64,000 bases of DNA, from NCBI GenBank assembly GCA_958295975.1, contig OY282446.1:659289-723288 (forward strand), in the 5' to 3' direction. A program made the position numbers and the translations under genes. Positions 45,655 to 53,328 of this stretch are shown piece after piece. Within the stretch, counting starts at the first letter, position 1. Each line of letters starts with the position of its first letter. This stretch comes from Tepidiformaceae bacterium. GTDB taxonomy: Bacteria > Chloroflexota > Dehalococcoidia > Tepidiformales > Tepidiformaceae. The notes below the pieces were generated by a model that worked only from the letters and a program-made list of their open reading frames with translations, did no database searches and was not told the origin of the DNA.

Positions 45655-48507
45655 ATGCGTAGCGGATTGGCGGCCGGGAAGCCGAGGCTCTGGATCGTCG
45701 CGGGCCTCGCCGGAGCGCTCGCGCTCGCGCTCGCGGGCCTCGTGGCCGCGCAATCCGCCCCCGGCTCCGGCTCGGGTTCGACGGCGAACGTCGAGGTGCG
45801 CGTCTGGCAGGGCGTCGGCGACGCCGGAAGCCTCTACGTCAGCGCCCGCGCGGCGGGCGGCTCGTGGCGCACGCTCGGCACCGTGCCCCTCGACATGAGC
45901 GGCCTCAGCGCTTCCGGACGCTACCGCTACGGCGACATCTCCCTCGACGTGCCCCGTTCCGGCTCCGACGAAACGGTGACAGTGCAGGTGCGCGTCTGGC
46001 AGGGCGTGAGCAGCACGGGGAGCCTGTACATCAGCGCGCGCCGGGCCGGGGGCTCGTGGCGCGACCTCGGCACCGTGCCGCTCGCGCTGGACAGCCAGAG
46101 CGCATCCGGCGCCTACCGCTACGCCGACACCGACCTTCCCGTTCCCGCCCCGGCGCCGGACGAACCGGCGGCCACGCGCACGCCGACTCCCACGCCAACC
46201 CCCACGCCCGGCCCCGTCACCTGCGTGAACGACTGCCCGACGGCCACGGCCACGGCCACCCCAACCGCAACGCCCACTCCCACTCCAACTCCGACTCCTA
46301 CCCCGACGCCAACGCCTACCCCGACTCCGACGCCTACTCCGACTCCCACGCCCACGCCGTCCGGCGGCGGTGGTGGCGGCGGTGGTGGTGGCGGCGGTGG
46401 TGGCGGCGGAGCAGGCCCCGGCGGTGGTGGCGGTGGCGGGACCGGTCCCGTCGCCTGCGTGAACGACTGCCCGCCCGCTTCGAGCGTGGCGACCGACCGC
46501 GCCGCGCTGATCGCCCTCTACAACGCCGCTGACAGCCAGCACCAGCGCTGGCTCGACGGTTTGGGGTGGAATTCCAATGCACCCCTGGGTGAGTGGGGCG
46601 GGGTCGTCGCTGACAGCAATGGGCGCGTTACCAACCTCGGACTTCGGAACCTCAGGGGCACGATCCCGGCGGAACTGGGCAACCTGACGAACTTGCAGAC
46701 CCTCGACCTGGGCGGCAGCTCGGGTCTTGGCGGGTTGACGGGCGCAATCCCGGCGGAACTGGGTAAGCTAACGAACCTGCAGTACCTCCTCCTGAACGAG
46801 AACCAGTTGACGGGTGCAATCCCGGCGACGCTGGGCAACCTGTCGAACCTGAAGTACCTCAGGCTGGAGTTCAACCAGTTGACGGGCACGATCCCTGCCG
46901 AGTTGGGCAACCTGTCGAACGTGCAGTACCTCTGGCTGTTCGGCAACCAGTTGACGGGCACGATCCCTGCCAAGCTGGGCAACCTGTCGAACGTGACGGA
47001 GCTCTATCTGAGCGGGAACCAGTTGACGGGCGCAATTCCGGCGGCGCTGGGCAAGCTGACGAACCTGCGGGGCCTCAGCCTGCAGGAGAACCAATTGTCG
47101 GGCACGATCCCGGCGACTCTGGGCAAGCTGACGAACCTGCGGACCCTCGGCCTAGATACCAACCGGTTGACGGGTGCAATTCCGGCGGCGCTGGGCAAGC
47201 TGACGAACCTGCAGTACCTCCATCTGGACATCAACCAGTTGACGGGCGCGATCCCGGTGGCGCTGACCAATCTGACCGGGCTGAGTCGACTCAAGGTGGA
47301 CAACAGTCTGTGCGTGGGGCGTGACAAGGCCGTCCAGACCGCCCTCAGGAGCTGGCTCAGCGGCATCAGGGTCACGAACATCGTCGTTCCGCTCTGCCCC
47401 GCCACGGGCACGGCGACTCCAACGGCCACCCCCACATCCCCCGGGGTGGAAGCAGATCGGGCCACGCTGATCGCCTTCTACGACGCCACTGGCGGAGATA
47501 GCTGGAGGCACAGCACGAATTGGAAGACTGACACCCCGCTGAATCAGTGGTATGGGGTTTCGACCAGCGGCAGCGGGCGAGTCAGCGTGATCGATCTGAA
47601 CAACAACTGGGTGACAGGCACAATCCCGGCGGCGCTGGGCACACTGACCGGACTGCGGACTCTCGGATTGGGCCGCAACTCGCTGTCGGGCGCGATCCCG
47701 CCGGAGCTGGGCAATCTGGCCAACCTGCAGCAGCTCTGGCTGTATAGGAACCAGCTGTCAGGCGCGATCCCGCCGGAGCTGGGCAAGCTGACGAACCTGC
47801 TGGGCCTCGACCTGAGCAGCAACCGGTTGACGGGCGCGATCCCGTCGGAGCTGGGCAAGCTGACGAAGCTGGGGCGCCTCCGGTTGGACAGCAACCGGCT
47901 GTCGGGTGCGATGCCAGTGGAACTCGCCAGCCTGGGCAATCTGCGTGATTTTACCATTCGTGGCCAACAGGGTCTGTGCGTGGATACCAGCACCAGCTAC
48001 TACCTGTGGCGCTTTTTGCACGAGCAACGGGCGCTGCTTTCCAGCGGTAGCATCTCGTCCTGCCCGACGGCCACGCCCACGCCTACCCCCACGCCCACGC
48101 CTACCCCCACGCCCACGCCTACCCCCACCCCCACGCCCACGCCTACCCCCACCCCCACGCCCACGCCTACCCCCACCCCCACGCCCACGCCTACCCCCAC
48201 CCCCACGCCCACGCCTACCCCCACCCCCACGCCCACGCCTACGCCTACTCCAACGCCCACGGCCACGCCTACTCCGACGGCCACGCCCACACCGTCGGCA
48301 ACACCCGATCCCACGGCCGCCGCCCGCCTAGCGGGGTCGCGGAAGCGCCCGCCACAGCGGGGCGCGCGCCGTGCGTACCCCGCTAGGCGGGCGGCGGCTC
48401 GCCCGCGCAGGCGCGCCAGGCGGCGGCCAGCAGGGCGCGCGCGTGGATGGCGCCCGGGCAATGGGCCACGACCGCGCGCCCCTCGAACGCGCCGTAGCGC
48501 CGCGTGA
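45655..48507 (+). CDS. Secreted leucine-rich-repeat protein with Pro-Thr linkers
   Basis: The 950-residue surface protein has, in order: a signal peptide (residues 8-35); two copies of a 50-residue beta-rich unit ([20 protein letters not shown] and [20 protein letters not shown]); and a Thr-Pro linker opened by CVNDCP. A poly-Gly tract with a second CVNDCP follows. Next are an N-cap and nine plant-type LRRs ([17 protein letters not shown]), a second cap with five LRRs, and a Thr-Pro repeat. GGGGGAA precedes the ATG. The last 60 residues are Arg-rich, overlap an antisense gene and are probably not native: a TAG one frame over at 48329 ends the gene inside an inverted repeat. Confidence 0.85.
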   Translation: MRSGLAAGKPRLWIVAGLAGALALALAGLVAAQSAPGSGSGSTANVEVRVWQGVGDAGSLYVSARAAGGSWRTLGTVPLDMSGLSASGRYRYGDISLDVPRSGSDETVTVQVRVWQGVSSTGSLYISARRAGGSWRDLGTVPLALDSQSASGAYRYADTDLPVPAPAPDEPAATRTPTPTPTPTPGPVTCVNDCPTATATATPTATPTPTPTPTPTPTPTPTPTPTPTPTPTPTPSGGGGGGGGGGGGGGGGAGPGGGGGGGTGPVACVNDCPPASSVATDRAALIALYNAADSQHQRWLDGLGWNSNAPLGEWGGVVADSNGRVTNLGLRNLRGTIPAELGNLTNLQTLDLGGSSGLGGLTGAIPAELGKLTNLQYLLLNENQLTGAIPATLGNLSNLKYLRLEFNQLTGTIPAELGNLSNVQYLWLFGNQLTGTIPAKLGNLSNVTELYLSGNQLTGAIPAALGKLTNLRGLSLQENQLSGTIPATLGKLTNLRTLGLDTNRLTGAIPAALGKLTNLQYLHLDINQLTGAIPVALTNLTGLSRLKVDNSLCVGRDKAVQTALRSWLSGIRVTNIVVPLCPATGTATPTATPTSPGVEADRATLIAFYDATGGDSWRHSTNWKTDTPLNQWYGVSTSGSGRVSVIDLNNNWVTGTIPAALGTLTGLRTLGLGRNSLSGAIPPELGNLANLQQLWLYRNQLSGAIPPELGKLTNLLGLDLSSNRLTGAIPSELGKLTKLGRLRLDSNRLSGAMPVELASLGNLRDFTIRGQQGLCVDTSTSYYLWRFLHEQRALLSSGSISSCPTATPTPTPTPTPTPTPTPTPTPTPTPTPTPTPTPTPTPTPTPTPTPTPTPTPTPTPTPTPTPTPTATPTPTATPTPSATPDPTAAARLAGSRKRPPQRGARRAYPARRAAARPRRRARRRPAGRARGWRPGNGPRPRAPRTRRSAA
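46185..46362 (+). repeat. Thr-Pro-coding low-complexity repeat, first linker
   Basis: Tandem 6-bp units (CCNACN) encode alternating Thr and Pro, interrupted by CVNDCP. A poly-Gly GGN tract (about 46365-46440) follows. Confidence 0.9.
46620..47280 (+). repeat. 72-bp LRR-coding repeats, block 1 (nine units)
   Basis: Degenerate 72-bp units encode 24-residue leucine-rich repeats with the consensus [15 protein letters not shown]. Neighbouring units are close enough to recombine. Confidence 0.85.
47595..47945 (+). repeat. 72-bp LRR-coding repeats, block 2 (five units)
   Basis: Five further 24-residue repeats of the same type follow a second N-terminal cap, so the cap-LRR module is itself duplicated. 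Confidence 0.85.
48064..48300 (+). repeat. Near-identical minisatellite encoding Thr-Pro, second linker
   Basis: Units of about 12-30 bp built from CCCACGCCTACC recur almost without change to about 48240 and then diverge. All units are multiples of 3 bp, so copy-number change keeps the frame. Confidence 0.9.
48316..48398. terminator. Perfect 22-bp inverted repeat between convergent genes
   Basis: Arms 48316-48337 and 48377-48398 are exact complements around a 39-bp spacer. Each arm contains a TAG at the mirror-image position. The one in the right arm is the stop of the minus-strand gene; the one in the left arm would end the LRR gene if the frame were shifted by one. It is probably a bidirectional terminator that includes both gene ends. 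Confidence 0.65.
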
Positions 48508-48979
48508 ACAGGCCGCCCGCGGGCTCGTCCATGCGGGCCACGGCCTCGACCCAGGCGCGGCGCTCGCCGGGGGACGGCGCGTACGGCTCGCCCGCGACGG
48601 GATCGCTCCAGAGGACGGCGCGCAGCACGGCGGCCACCGACTCGACGCCGGCGACGACCAGTTCGGCGTCCTCGGCGTCCATGCCCCGCGCGGCGGCGCG
48701 TTCGCGCACGGCCCCGCAGGCGGCCTCGCGCCAGAGCTCGACGCGCGGCGCGCCGGGGTGGCGGCGGGCATGGCGGGCGTAGGCGGCGGCGAGCGGATCG
48801 GGGGATTCGCGGAGCGCGAGCCGCTCGATGGCCGCGCCCGCGCGGGCGGCGAACCCGGGCGCGAATCTGGAGACGAGCAGCTCGTCCGCGTCCATGCGGG
48901 CGATGCGGCGGGGCGGCTCGACCACGCCGCGTCCGTCGGCGAACCAGCGGCGCAGGCGCTCCTCGATGGCCTCGGGCAT
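48383..48979 (-). CDS. Hypothetical helical protein (198 aa)
   Basis: The 198-residue protein is soluble and helix-rich, with repeated Arg-Met-Asp/Glu patterns ([15 protein letters not shown] near residue 25) and no motif I recognise. The frame is open upstream into the next gene, but the ATG at 48979 is the first sensible start outside the methyltransferase antisense region. The TAG stop is inside the inverted repeat shared with the LRR gene end. Confidence 0.65.
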   Translation of the reverse strand: MPEAIEERLRRWFADGRGVVEPPRRIARMDADELLVSRFAPGFAARAGAAIERLALRESPDPLAAAYARHARRHPGAPRVELWREAACGAVRERAAARGMDAEDAELVVAGVESVAAVLRAVLWSDPVAGEPYAPSPGERRAWVEAVARMDEPAGGLFTRRYGAFEGRAVVAHCPGAIHARALLAAAWRACAGEPPPA

Positions 48980-49040
48980 GGCGGCACGGTGACGGCGCGG
49001 CGGGGGCGCGTCAAGGGCGGGAGTCGTAGGCTCACGGGCG

Positions 49041-49814
49041 ATGAACGACGCCTGGCTTCCGGAGCAGTACGCGCGCTTCCGCGCCGAACGCGAACGGCCC
49101 TTCCACGACCTGCTCGCGCTGACGCGGCCCATCCCGGGCGGGCGCGCCGTCGATCTGGGCTGCGGCGGGGGCGCGCTCACGCGGCTGCTGCACGAGCGCA
49201 CGGGCGCGGCGGAGACGGTCGGCGTCGACCGCTCGGCGGCCATGCTGGCGGGCTGCGAGCGGCACGCGGGCGGGGGCCTGCGCTTCGAGCGGGGCGACAT
49301 CGAGGCGTTCGCGGGCGAGGGGCTCGACCTCGTGTTCTCGAACGCGGCGCTGCAGTGGGTGGCGGACCACGGGACGCTGTTCGCGCGGCTGGCGGGGATG
49401 CTGCGGGCGGGCGGCCAGCTGGCCGTGCAGATGCCCGCCAACCACGACCACCCCTCGCACGCGACGGCGCACGCGGTCGCGCGGGAACCGCGCCACGCAC
49501 GCGCCCTCGGCGGCCACGTGCGCGACGACCCCGTGCGCGCGCCGGAGTGGTACGCGGCGGCGCTGGAGCGCCTCGGCTTCGGGGAGTGGCACGCGCGCGT
49601 GCAGGTCTACCTGCACCGGCTGGCGGGGCCGGAGGAGGTGGTGGAGTGGGTGAAGGGATCGCTGCTGACGGACTACCGCGCGCGGCTCGACGACGACGCC
49701 TGGGAGGCGTACCTCGCGGACTACCGCGAACGGCTGCTGGCGGAGCTGCCGCCGGAGCGCCCGTATTTCTTCACGTTCAAGCGGCTGCTGCTGTGGGGGC
49801 GGCTGGGCGCGTAG
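49041..49814 (+). CDS. tam: SAM-dependent methyltransferase, trans-aconitate 2-methyltransferase-like
   Basis: The 257-residue class I methyltransferase has motif I as VDLGCGGGALT near residue 37, an acidic end of strand 2 in VGVDRSAAML near residue 60, and FSNAALQWVADH near residue 98. The QMPANHDHPSH segment near residue 133 and the C-terminal YRERLLAELP pattern match trans-aconitate methyltransferases. That enzyme methylates the by-product trans-aconitate. Gene name is by similarity only. A TAGGCT hexamer ends 8 nt before the ATG. Confidence 0.88.
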   Translation: MNDAWLPEQYARFRAERERPFHDLLALTRPIPGGRAVDLGCGGGALTRLLHERTGAAETVGVDRSAAMLAGCERHAGGGLRFERGDIEAFAGEGLDLVFSNAALQWVADHGTLFARLAGMLRAGGQLAVQMPANHDHPSHATAHAVAREPRHARALGGHVRDDPVRAPEWYAAALERLGFGEWHARVQVYLHRLAGPEEVVEWVKGSLLTDYRARLDDDAWEAYLADYRERLLAELPPERPYFFTFKRLLLWGRLGA

Positions 49815-49824
49815 GCTGGCGGGC

Positions 49825-50547
49825 GTGGCGCGCTTCGAGGCCAGCGAGGGGACGTCCGGCGGCCTGCGCGAGGTGCGCTTCCGGCTGGAAGTGGCGGATG
49901 AGAACGTGCCCGGGCGGCTGTGGCTCCCCGCCGGGGAGACGGCGGCGGCGCGCCCGCTCGTGCTGCTCCAGCACCCGGGCATGAGCGGCAAGGACGACGC
50001 CATCGTGGCCGCGCCCGCGCGCGCCTAGGCGCTGGCGCACGGCTGGGCCTGCCTCGCGCTGGACGCGCCCGGCCACGGCGAGCGGGCGAGCGCCGATCCG
50101 CTGGCCGCCCTGCGCGATCCGGAACGGGCCGCGGCCCTCGCTGGCCAGTTCGCGGCGGAGGCGCGCGCCGCCGTGGACGCCATCGCGGAGCGCGAGTCCA
50201 TCGACGCCGCGCGCCTCGGCTACTACGGCTACTCGCTCGGCGCGATGCTGGGCGTGGCCGTGCTGGCGGGCGACGGGCGCTACCGCGCGGCGGCGCTGGC
50301 GGCGGCGGGGGCGGGAGCGCTGAGCGGCCCGGCGCACGGTCCCGGCAGCCGCCTGCCCGCGCTCGCGGGCGTGGCCGTGCGCCTCATCGCGAAGGCGGAC
50401 GACGAGCTGATCGCGCGCGCGGACACGGAGGCGCTGTTCGCGGGGCTGCCCGGCGAGAAGGACCTGCGCACGCTGCCCGGCGGGCACTTCGCCATCGGCG
50501 ACGACGTGACGCGCGCGGCGGAGGAGTGGCTGGCGGCGCGGCTCTAG
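49825..50547 (+). pseudogene. Dienelactone-hydrolase-like alpha/beta hydrolase interrupted by an in-frame amber codon
   Basis: One frame encodes a complete hydrolase of 239 codons plus an internal TAG at 50026-50028. Before it lie the oxyanion-hole segment VLLQHPGMSGKDD; after it DAPGHGERA, the nucleophile elbow YYGYSLGAM, the acid in AKADDELI and the His in LPGGHFAIGDD. All catalytic parts are intact, so the mutation is recent, a sequencing error, or read through. The GTG start has TAGGCT 7 nt upstream. Its final TAG shares CTAG with the stop of the opposing gene. Confidence 0.8.
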
Positions 50548-51005
50548 CGGCGCATCCGCTCGAGCTTGAGGTTGTCCCAGGTGACCACGCGCTCCGGCGC
50601 GAACGCGACCCAGCGGCGGCTGCGCCCGCTGGCCGTGCCCTCGTGGCGCGGGCCGGAGCCGTACTTGGCGCCCATCTGCACGCGCGCCTCCTCCAGGTGC
50701 GGGTCGGCGGCCTCGGCGGCGGCGTCCTCCAGCACCGTGGCGCGGCCCTGCAGCATGATTCCCTGCAGCTCGGGGAAGCGCTCGTTGCGGTCCACGAGCA
50801 CCGTGGCAATCGGGTCGCGGCGCAGGTTGCGGACCTTCTGGCCGCGGCAAAGGGTGTAGACGCGCCCGCCCGCCCAGCCGAACCAGAGGGGCGTGAGGTT
50901 GATGCGCCCGCCGGGGCTGTGGGTGGCGATGCGCATGTTCCAGCTGGAGATCATGATCTCGTCGATCTCGGCGGGCGTGAGGGCCAGTTCGTCGGGAATG
51001 GGCAC
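50544..51005 (-). CDS. Pyridoxamine 5'-phosphate oxidase-fold flavin/F420-binding protein
   Basis: The 153-residue protein has the split-barrel fold of PNPOx-like and F420-dependent reductases: MRIATHSPGGRINLTPLWFGWAGG near residue 24 described by its ends, then LRRDPIATVLVD and the LQGIMLQGRATV strand near residue 83. It probably binds FMN or F420 as a dimer. The substrate is unknown. Its TAG stop lies in the CTAG shared with the convergent hydrolase. Confidence 0.85.
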   Translation of the reverse strand: MPIPDELALTPAEIDEIMISSWNMRIATHSPGGRINLTPLWFGWAGGRVYTLCRGQKVRNLRRDPIATVLVDRNERFPELQGIMLQGRATVLEDAAAEAADPHLEEARVQMGAKYGSGPRHEGTASGRSRRWVAFAPERVVTWDNLKLERMRR

Positions 51006-51075
51006 GGCGGGCCTCCATGGCGATGCGCGGGAATGCCGGGATACCGGCGGCGATGGTAGGATACCGGCGGCGCGG

Positions 51076-51149
51076 GCGGGCGTGGTTCAATGGCAGAATG
51101 CGACCTTCCCAAGGTTGAGACGAGGGTTCGATTCCCTTCGCCCGCTCCA
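51076..51149 (+). tRNA. tRNA-Gly (CCC)
   Basis: A 74-nt cloverleaf with encoded CCA (51147-51149). The acceptor stem GCGGGCG pairs with CGCCCGC, the anticodon loop is TTCCCAA (anticodon CCC) and the T loop is TTCGATT. Discriminator base is U, as usual for Gly. Confidence 0.95.
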
Positions 51150-51227
51150 TATGAGGAGAGCGCCGCGCTGGCGCGCGGCTGGGGGAGAGGAGAGCGCGCG
51201 GCGCGCCACGCTGAGTGGGAGTGCCGC

Positions 51228-51677
51228 TTAGCGGACGCGGATGACCTCGACGTCGCTGTCCTCTGGCGCGCCGCCCGTGAGCACGGTGTGCACGGTGTCG
51301 TTGATGTAGAGCAGGCGACCGTCGAGGGTGACGCTGGCCTGCAGGGAGTATTCGCGGCGCTCGTCGATGCGGTCCGGGTCGTAGGGGATGCGGAAGGCGA
51401 GGGGCAGGCCGCGCGCGTCGGGGAACGCCTGCTCGCCGAGCGTGACGGCGGGGGCGTCGGCGAGGGAGGTGTCCTGCAACTGGACCTCGACGACCGCGCC
51501 CTCGGGCAGCTCGACCGCGCCGCCGCCGAAGAAGACGCGGCCCTCGACGGCGGGACCGTCGGCGAGCATGTCATCCGGGACCGCGGATTCGCCGAGGCCG
51601 AGCGCGTCGCACACGGACGACGCCAGCGCCATGAGGAACAGGAACAGGGCAAGCCCGACGCCGGTCATGAGCGGCAT
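51228..51677 (-). CDS. YbaY-family (PF09619) secreted or lipid-associated protein
   Basis: The 149-residue protein has an N-terminal hydrophobic segment with VGLALFLFLMALASSVCD, in which Cys23 might be lipidated. It then has the YbaY-type immunoglobulin-like domain: VEGRVFFGG, ELPEGAVVEVQLQDTSLADA and the strand YDPDRIDERREYSLQA. Such proteins are envelope lipoproteins of unknown role. No Shine-Dalgarno sequence is present; TAGAAT ends 6 nt before the ATG. Confidence 0.85.
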   Translation of the reverse strand: MPLMTGVGLALFLFLMALASSVCDALGLGESAVPDDMLADGPAVEGRVFFGGGAVELPEGAVVEVQLQDTSLADAPAVTLGEQAFPDARGLPLAFRIPYDPDRIDERREYSLQASVTLDGRLLYINDTVHTVLTGGAPEDSDVEVIRVR

Positions 51678-51683
51678 GGGGGG

Positions 51684-51689
51684 ATTCTA
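51684..51689 (-). promoter_or_regulatory. -10 element (TAGAAT), leaderless YbaY-like promoter
   Basis: TAGAAT on the minus strand is followed by six cytosines and the ATG at 51677. It differs from TATAAT at one base. Confidence 0.55.
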
Positions 51690-51750
51690 GCGGTTCGCGG
51701 GGCCGTGCGAAGGGGGCGCCCGTAAGCGCGCGGCCTGGAATCTTGGCGCC

Positions 51751-52419
51751 ATGGCGTTCGAACCGGGGGAAGTGATCTCCTACCTCGCGATGTGCGAGGA
51801 GGAGGGATCGAGCCTGCAGCGGGGCATGAATTTCCGCCTGGGGCCGAACCACAGCGTGCTGCTGATGAGCCAGCGCCCGAATGCGCCGTATGCCGATGAG
51901 GTGCGGGATGGCGGCACCGTCATCATCTACGAGGGACATGACGCGCCGCGCGGAGACGATGCGCCCGACCCGAAGGCCGTTGACCAGCCGTTGCGGACGG
52001 CGACGGGGCGGCTGACCCAGAACGGACGCTTCTTCGAGGCCGCGCGCACGAGGCGCGAGCTGGTGCGCGTCTATGAGAAGCTGCTGCAGGGCATCTGGGT
52101 CTGCAACGGCGTCTTCCGCCTGACCGACGCCTGGACGGAGTCGTCCGGCGGGCGGCTGGTGTGCAGGTTCCGGCTGGAGATCACCGAGGCGGACGCGGCA
52201 GGCGCGCCGCAGCAGCGGGAACCTTCCCGCATCATCCCGTCGGTGGTGAAGCGGGAGGTGTGGGCGCGGGATGGCGGACGCTGCGTGCTCTGCGGGGCCA
52301 GCGACGACCTGCACTTCGACCACGAGATTCCGTTTTCGAGGGGCGGCGCCTCGACGACCGAGAACGTGCGCATCCTCTGCGCCCGCCACAACCTGCGGAA
52401 GGGCGCGCGGATCGAGTAG
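51751..52419 (+). CDS. Putative SRA(YDG)-like/HNH endonuclease
   Basis: The 222-residue protein ends in an HNH nuclease: WARDGGRCVLCGASDDLHFDHEIP near residue 170 (given by its conserved parts RCVLCG, DHEIPFSRGG, NVRILCARHN). The N-terminal 150 residues (VLLMSQR...GTVIIYEGHD...VRVYEKL...FRLTDAW...CRFRLEI) follow the order of strands in the SRA/YDG fold that reads modified bases. A modification-dependent (type IV-like) restriction enzyme is a reasonable guess. The amber stop is followed in the same frame by a decayed HEPN-like gene. Confidence 0.8.
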   Translation: MAFEPGEVISYLAMCEEEGSSLQRGMNFRLGPNHSVLLMSQRPNAPYADEVRDGGTVIIYEGHDAPRGDDAPDPKAVDQPLRTATGRLTQNGRFFEAARTRRELVRVYEKLLQGIWVCNGVFRLTDAWTESSGGRLVCRFRLEITEADAAGAPQQREPSRIIPSVVKREVWARDGGRCVLCGASDDLHFDHEIPFSRGGASTTENVRILCARHNLRKGARIE

Positions 52420-52928
52420 CGGCATCTCCGTGATCGGGCGTGGGCCATCGCCCGGGGCGAGGTTCCCGCAGCTGGCCAGCCCCTGACCACGACCGACTAC
52501 CGGCGCGCGATCTCGTCGGCCTACTACGCGCTCTTTCACGCGATCACGCTCTCCTCGGCGTCGCTCTTCGCGCTGGACAACGACTCGCGCTACGAGGCCG
52601 TGCGGTGGTTCCGTCACGGCGACCTGAGGGTCGTCACCGCCTGGATTCATGGCGGCAAGCCGCCCCAGGGGCTGGAACACAGCGTCGGCGCGCTACGGGA
52701 GAACGAGCGCGTCCGCGGCGTCGCCGTCGCCTTCCAGCGGCTGCTCAAGGCCCGCGAGTCCGCCGACTACGATCACTCCGCCGCGTTCAGGAGAGTGACG
52801 TCCATGAACTCGTCAGCCTCGCCCGGGAGGCCGTCGAGCTGGTCGCGGGCCCCGCCTTCGCGGACAGCCCCGCGGGACGCCAGTTTCTCGGGCTGCTGGC
52901 GCTGCGGGCGCGCGGGGGCGGGGCCTAG
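52420..52928 (+). pseudogene. HEPN-like gene remnant, no start codon and one frameshift
   Basis: Directly after the HNH stop and in the same frame, the translation reads HLRDRAWAIARGEVP, then TDYRRAISSAYYALFHAI, as in HEPN-type helical proteins, and continues to ADYDHSAAF. At about 52789 one base is missing; in the next frame the family C terminus resumes (ESDVHELVSLAREAVELV) and ends at 52928. No ATG, GTG or TTG precedes the conserved part. The two lesions mean it is not expressed as a normal protein. Its final TAG shares CTAG with the opposing gene. Confidence 0.7.
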
Positions 52929-53164
52929 CGGAACGGGTTTTCGCCGTCCGGCGGAAGCGCGTCGGCGCCCTCGTCGATGCCCAGCAGCCGCAGGCGGGCG
53001 GCGTCGTAGGCGCGCTTGGCGCGGGCCTCGCGGTTGAGCAGCCCCTTCAGCCGGTCCGGCGTCATGGCCTCGCCCTCCAGCAGCGCGGCGTGCACGCGCT
53101 CGAGCTGCCGCGTCCAGCCCTCCCAGGCGCTGCGGTACGCCTCGCGGGCGGCCTCGTCGACCAT
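52925..53164 (-). CDS. Small helical hypothetical protein (79 aa)
   Basis: The 79-residue protein is charged and helical (EAYRSAWEGWTRQLERVHAAL, RLKGLLNREARAKRAYDAARL shortened to their ends) with no known motif. The ATG at 53164 is supported by GGAGG upstream; the longer reading begins inside tRNA-Glu and is rejected. The stop is in the CTAG shared with the HEPN remnant. Confidence 0.7.
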   Translation of the reverse strand: MVDEAAREAYRSAWEGWTRQLERVHAALLEGEAMTPDRLKGLLNREARAKRAYDAARLRLLGIDEGADALPPDGENPFR

Positions 53165-53201
53165 CGTCCCGCCTCCGTCCCTCCCGCCCGCGATGGCGTG
53201 G

Positions 53202-53278
53202 TGGTAGCGCATAGGGGATTCGAACCCCTGATCTCCGCCTTGAGAGGGCGGTGTCCTGGGCCGCTAGACGAATGCGCC
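53202..53278 (-). tRNA. tRNA-Glu (CTC)
   Basis: Read on the minus strand, a 77-nt cloverleaf with encoded CCA. The anticodon loop CTCTCAA gives anticodon CTC, and the start GGCGCATTCGTCTAGC is typical of bacterial tRNA-Glu. The 1:72 pair is G:U. Confidence 0.94.
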
Positions 53279-53328
53279 GCCGCCAACAGCCTAGCGCGCC
53301 GCCCGCGCATTGGGCAAGATGGGAGGCC

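Noticed and set aside
46185-48300. CRISPR-like array suggested by regularly spaced repeats
   Set aside because: The repeats are coding, multiples of 3 bp, and encode LRRs and Thr-Pro tracts without unique spacers.
49801-51150. Mobile element near tRNA-Gly
   Set aside because: No terminal repeats, transposase, integrase or duplicated tRNA end could be found around the tRNA genes.
52600-53037. Single-frame protein from the HEPN remnant into tRNA-Glu flank
   Set aside because: After 52790 the frame loses the family pattern, which continues in the next frame, so this reading is a frameshift product.
53165-53212. ATG at 53212 as the start of the 79-aa gene
   Set aside because: It lies inside tRNA-Glu, while the ATG at 53164 has a GGAGG site.
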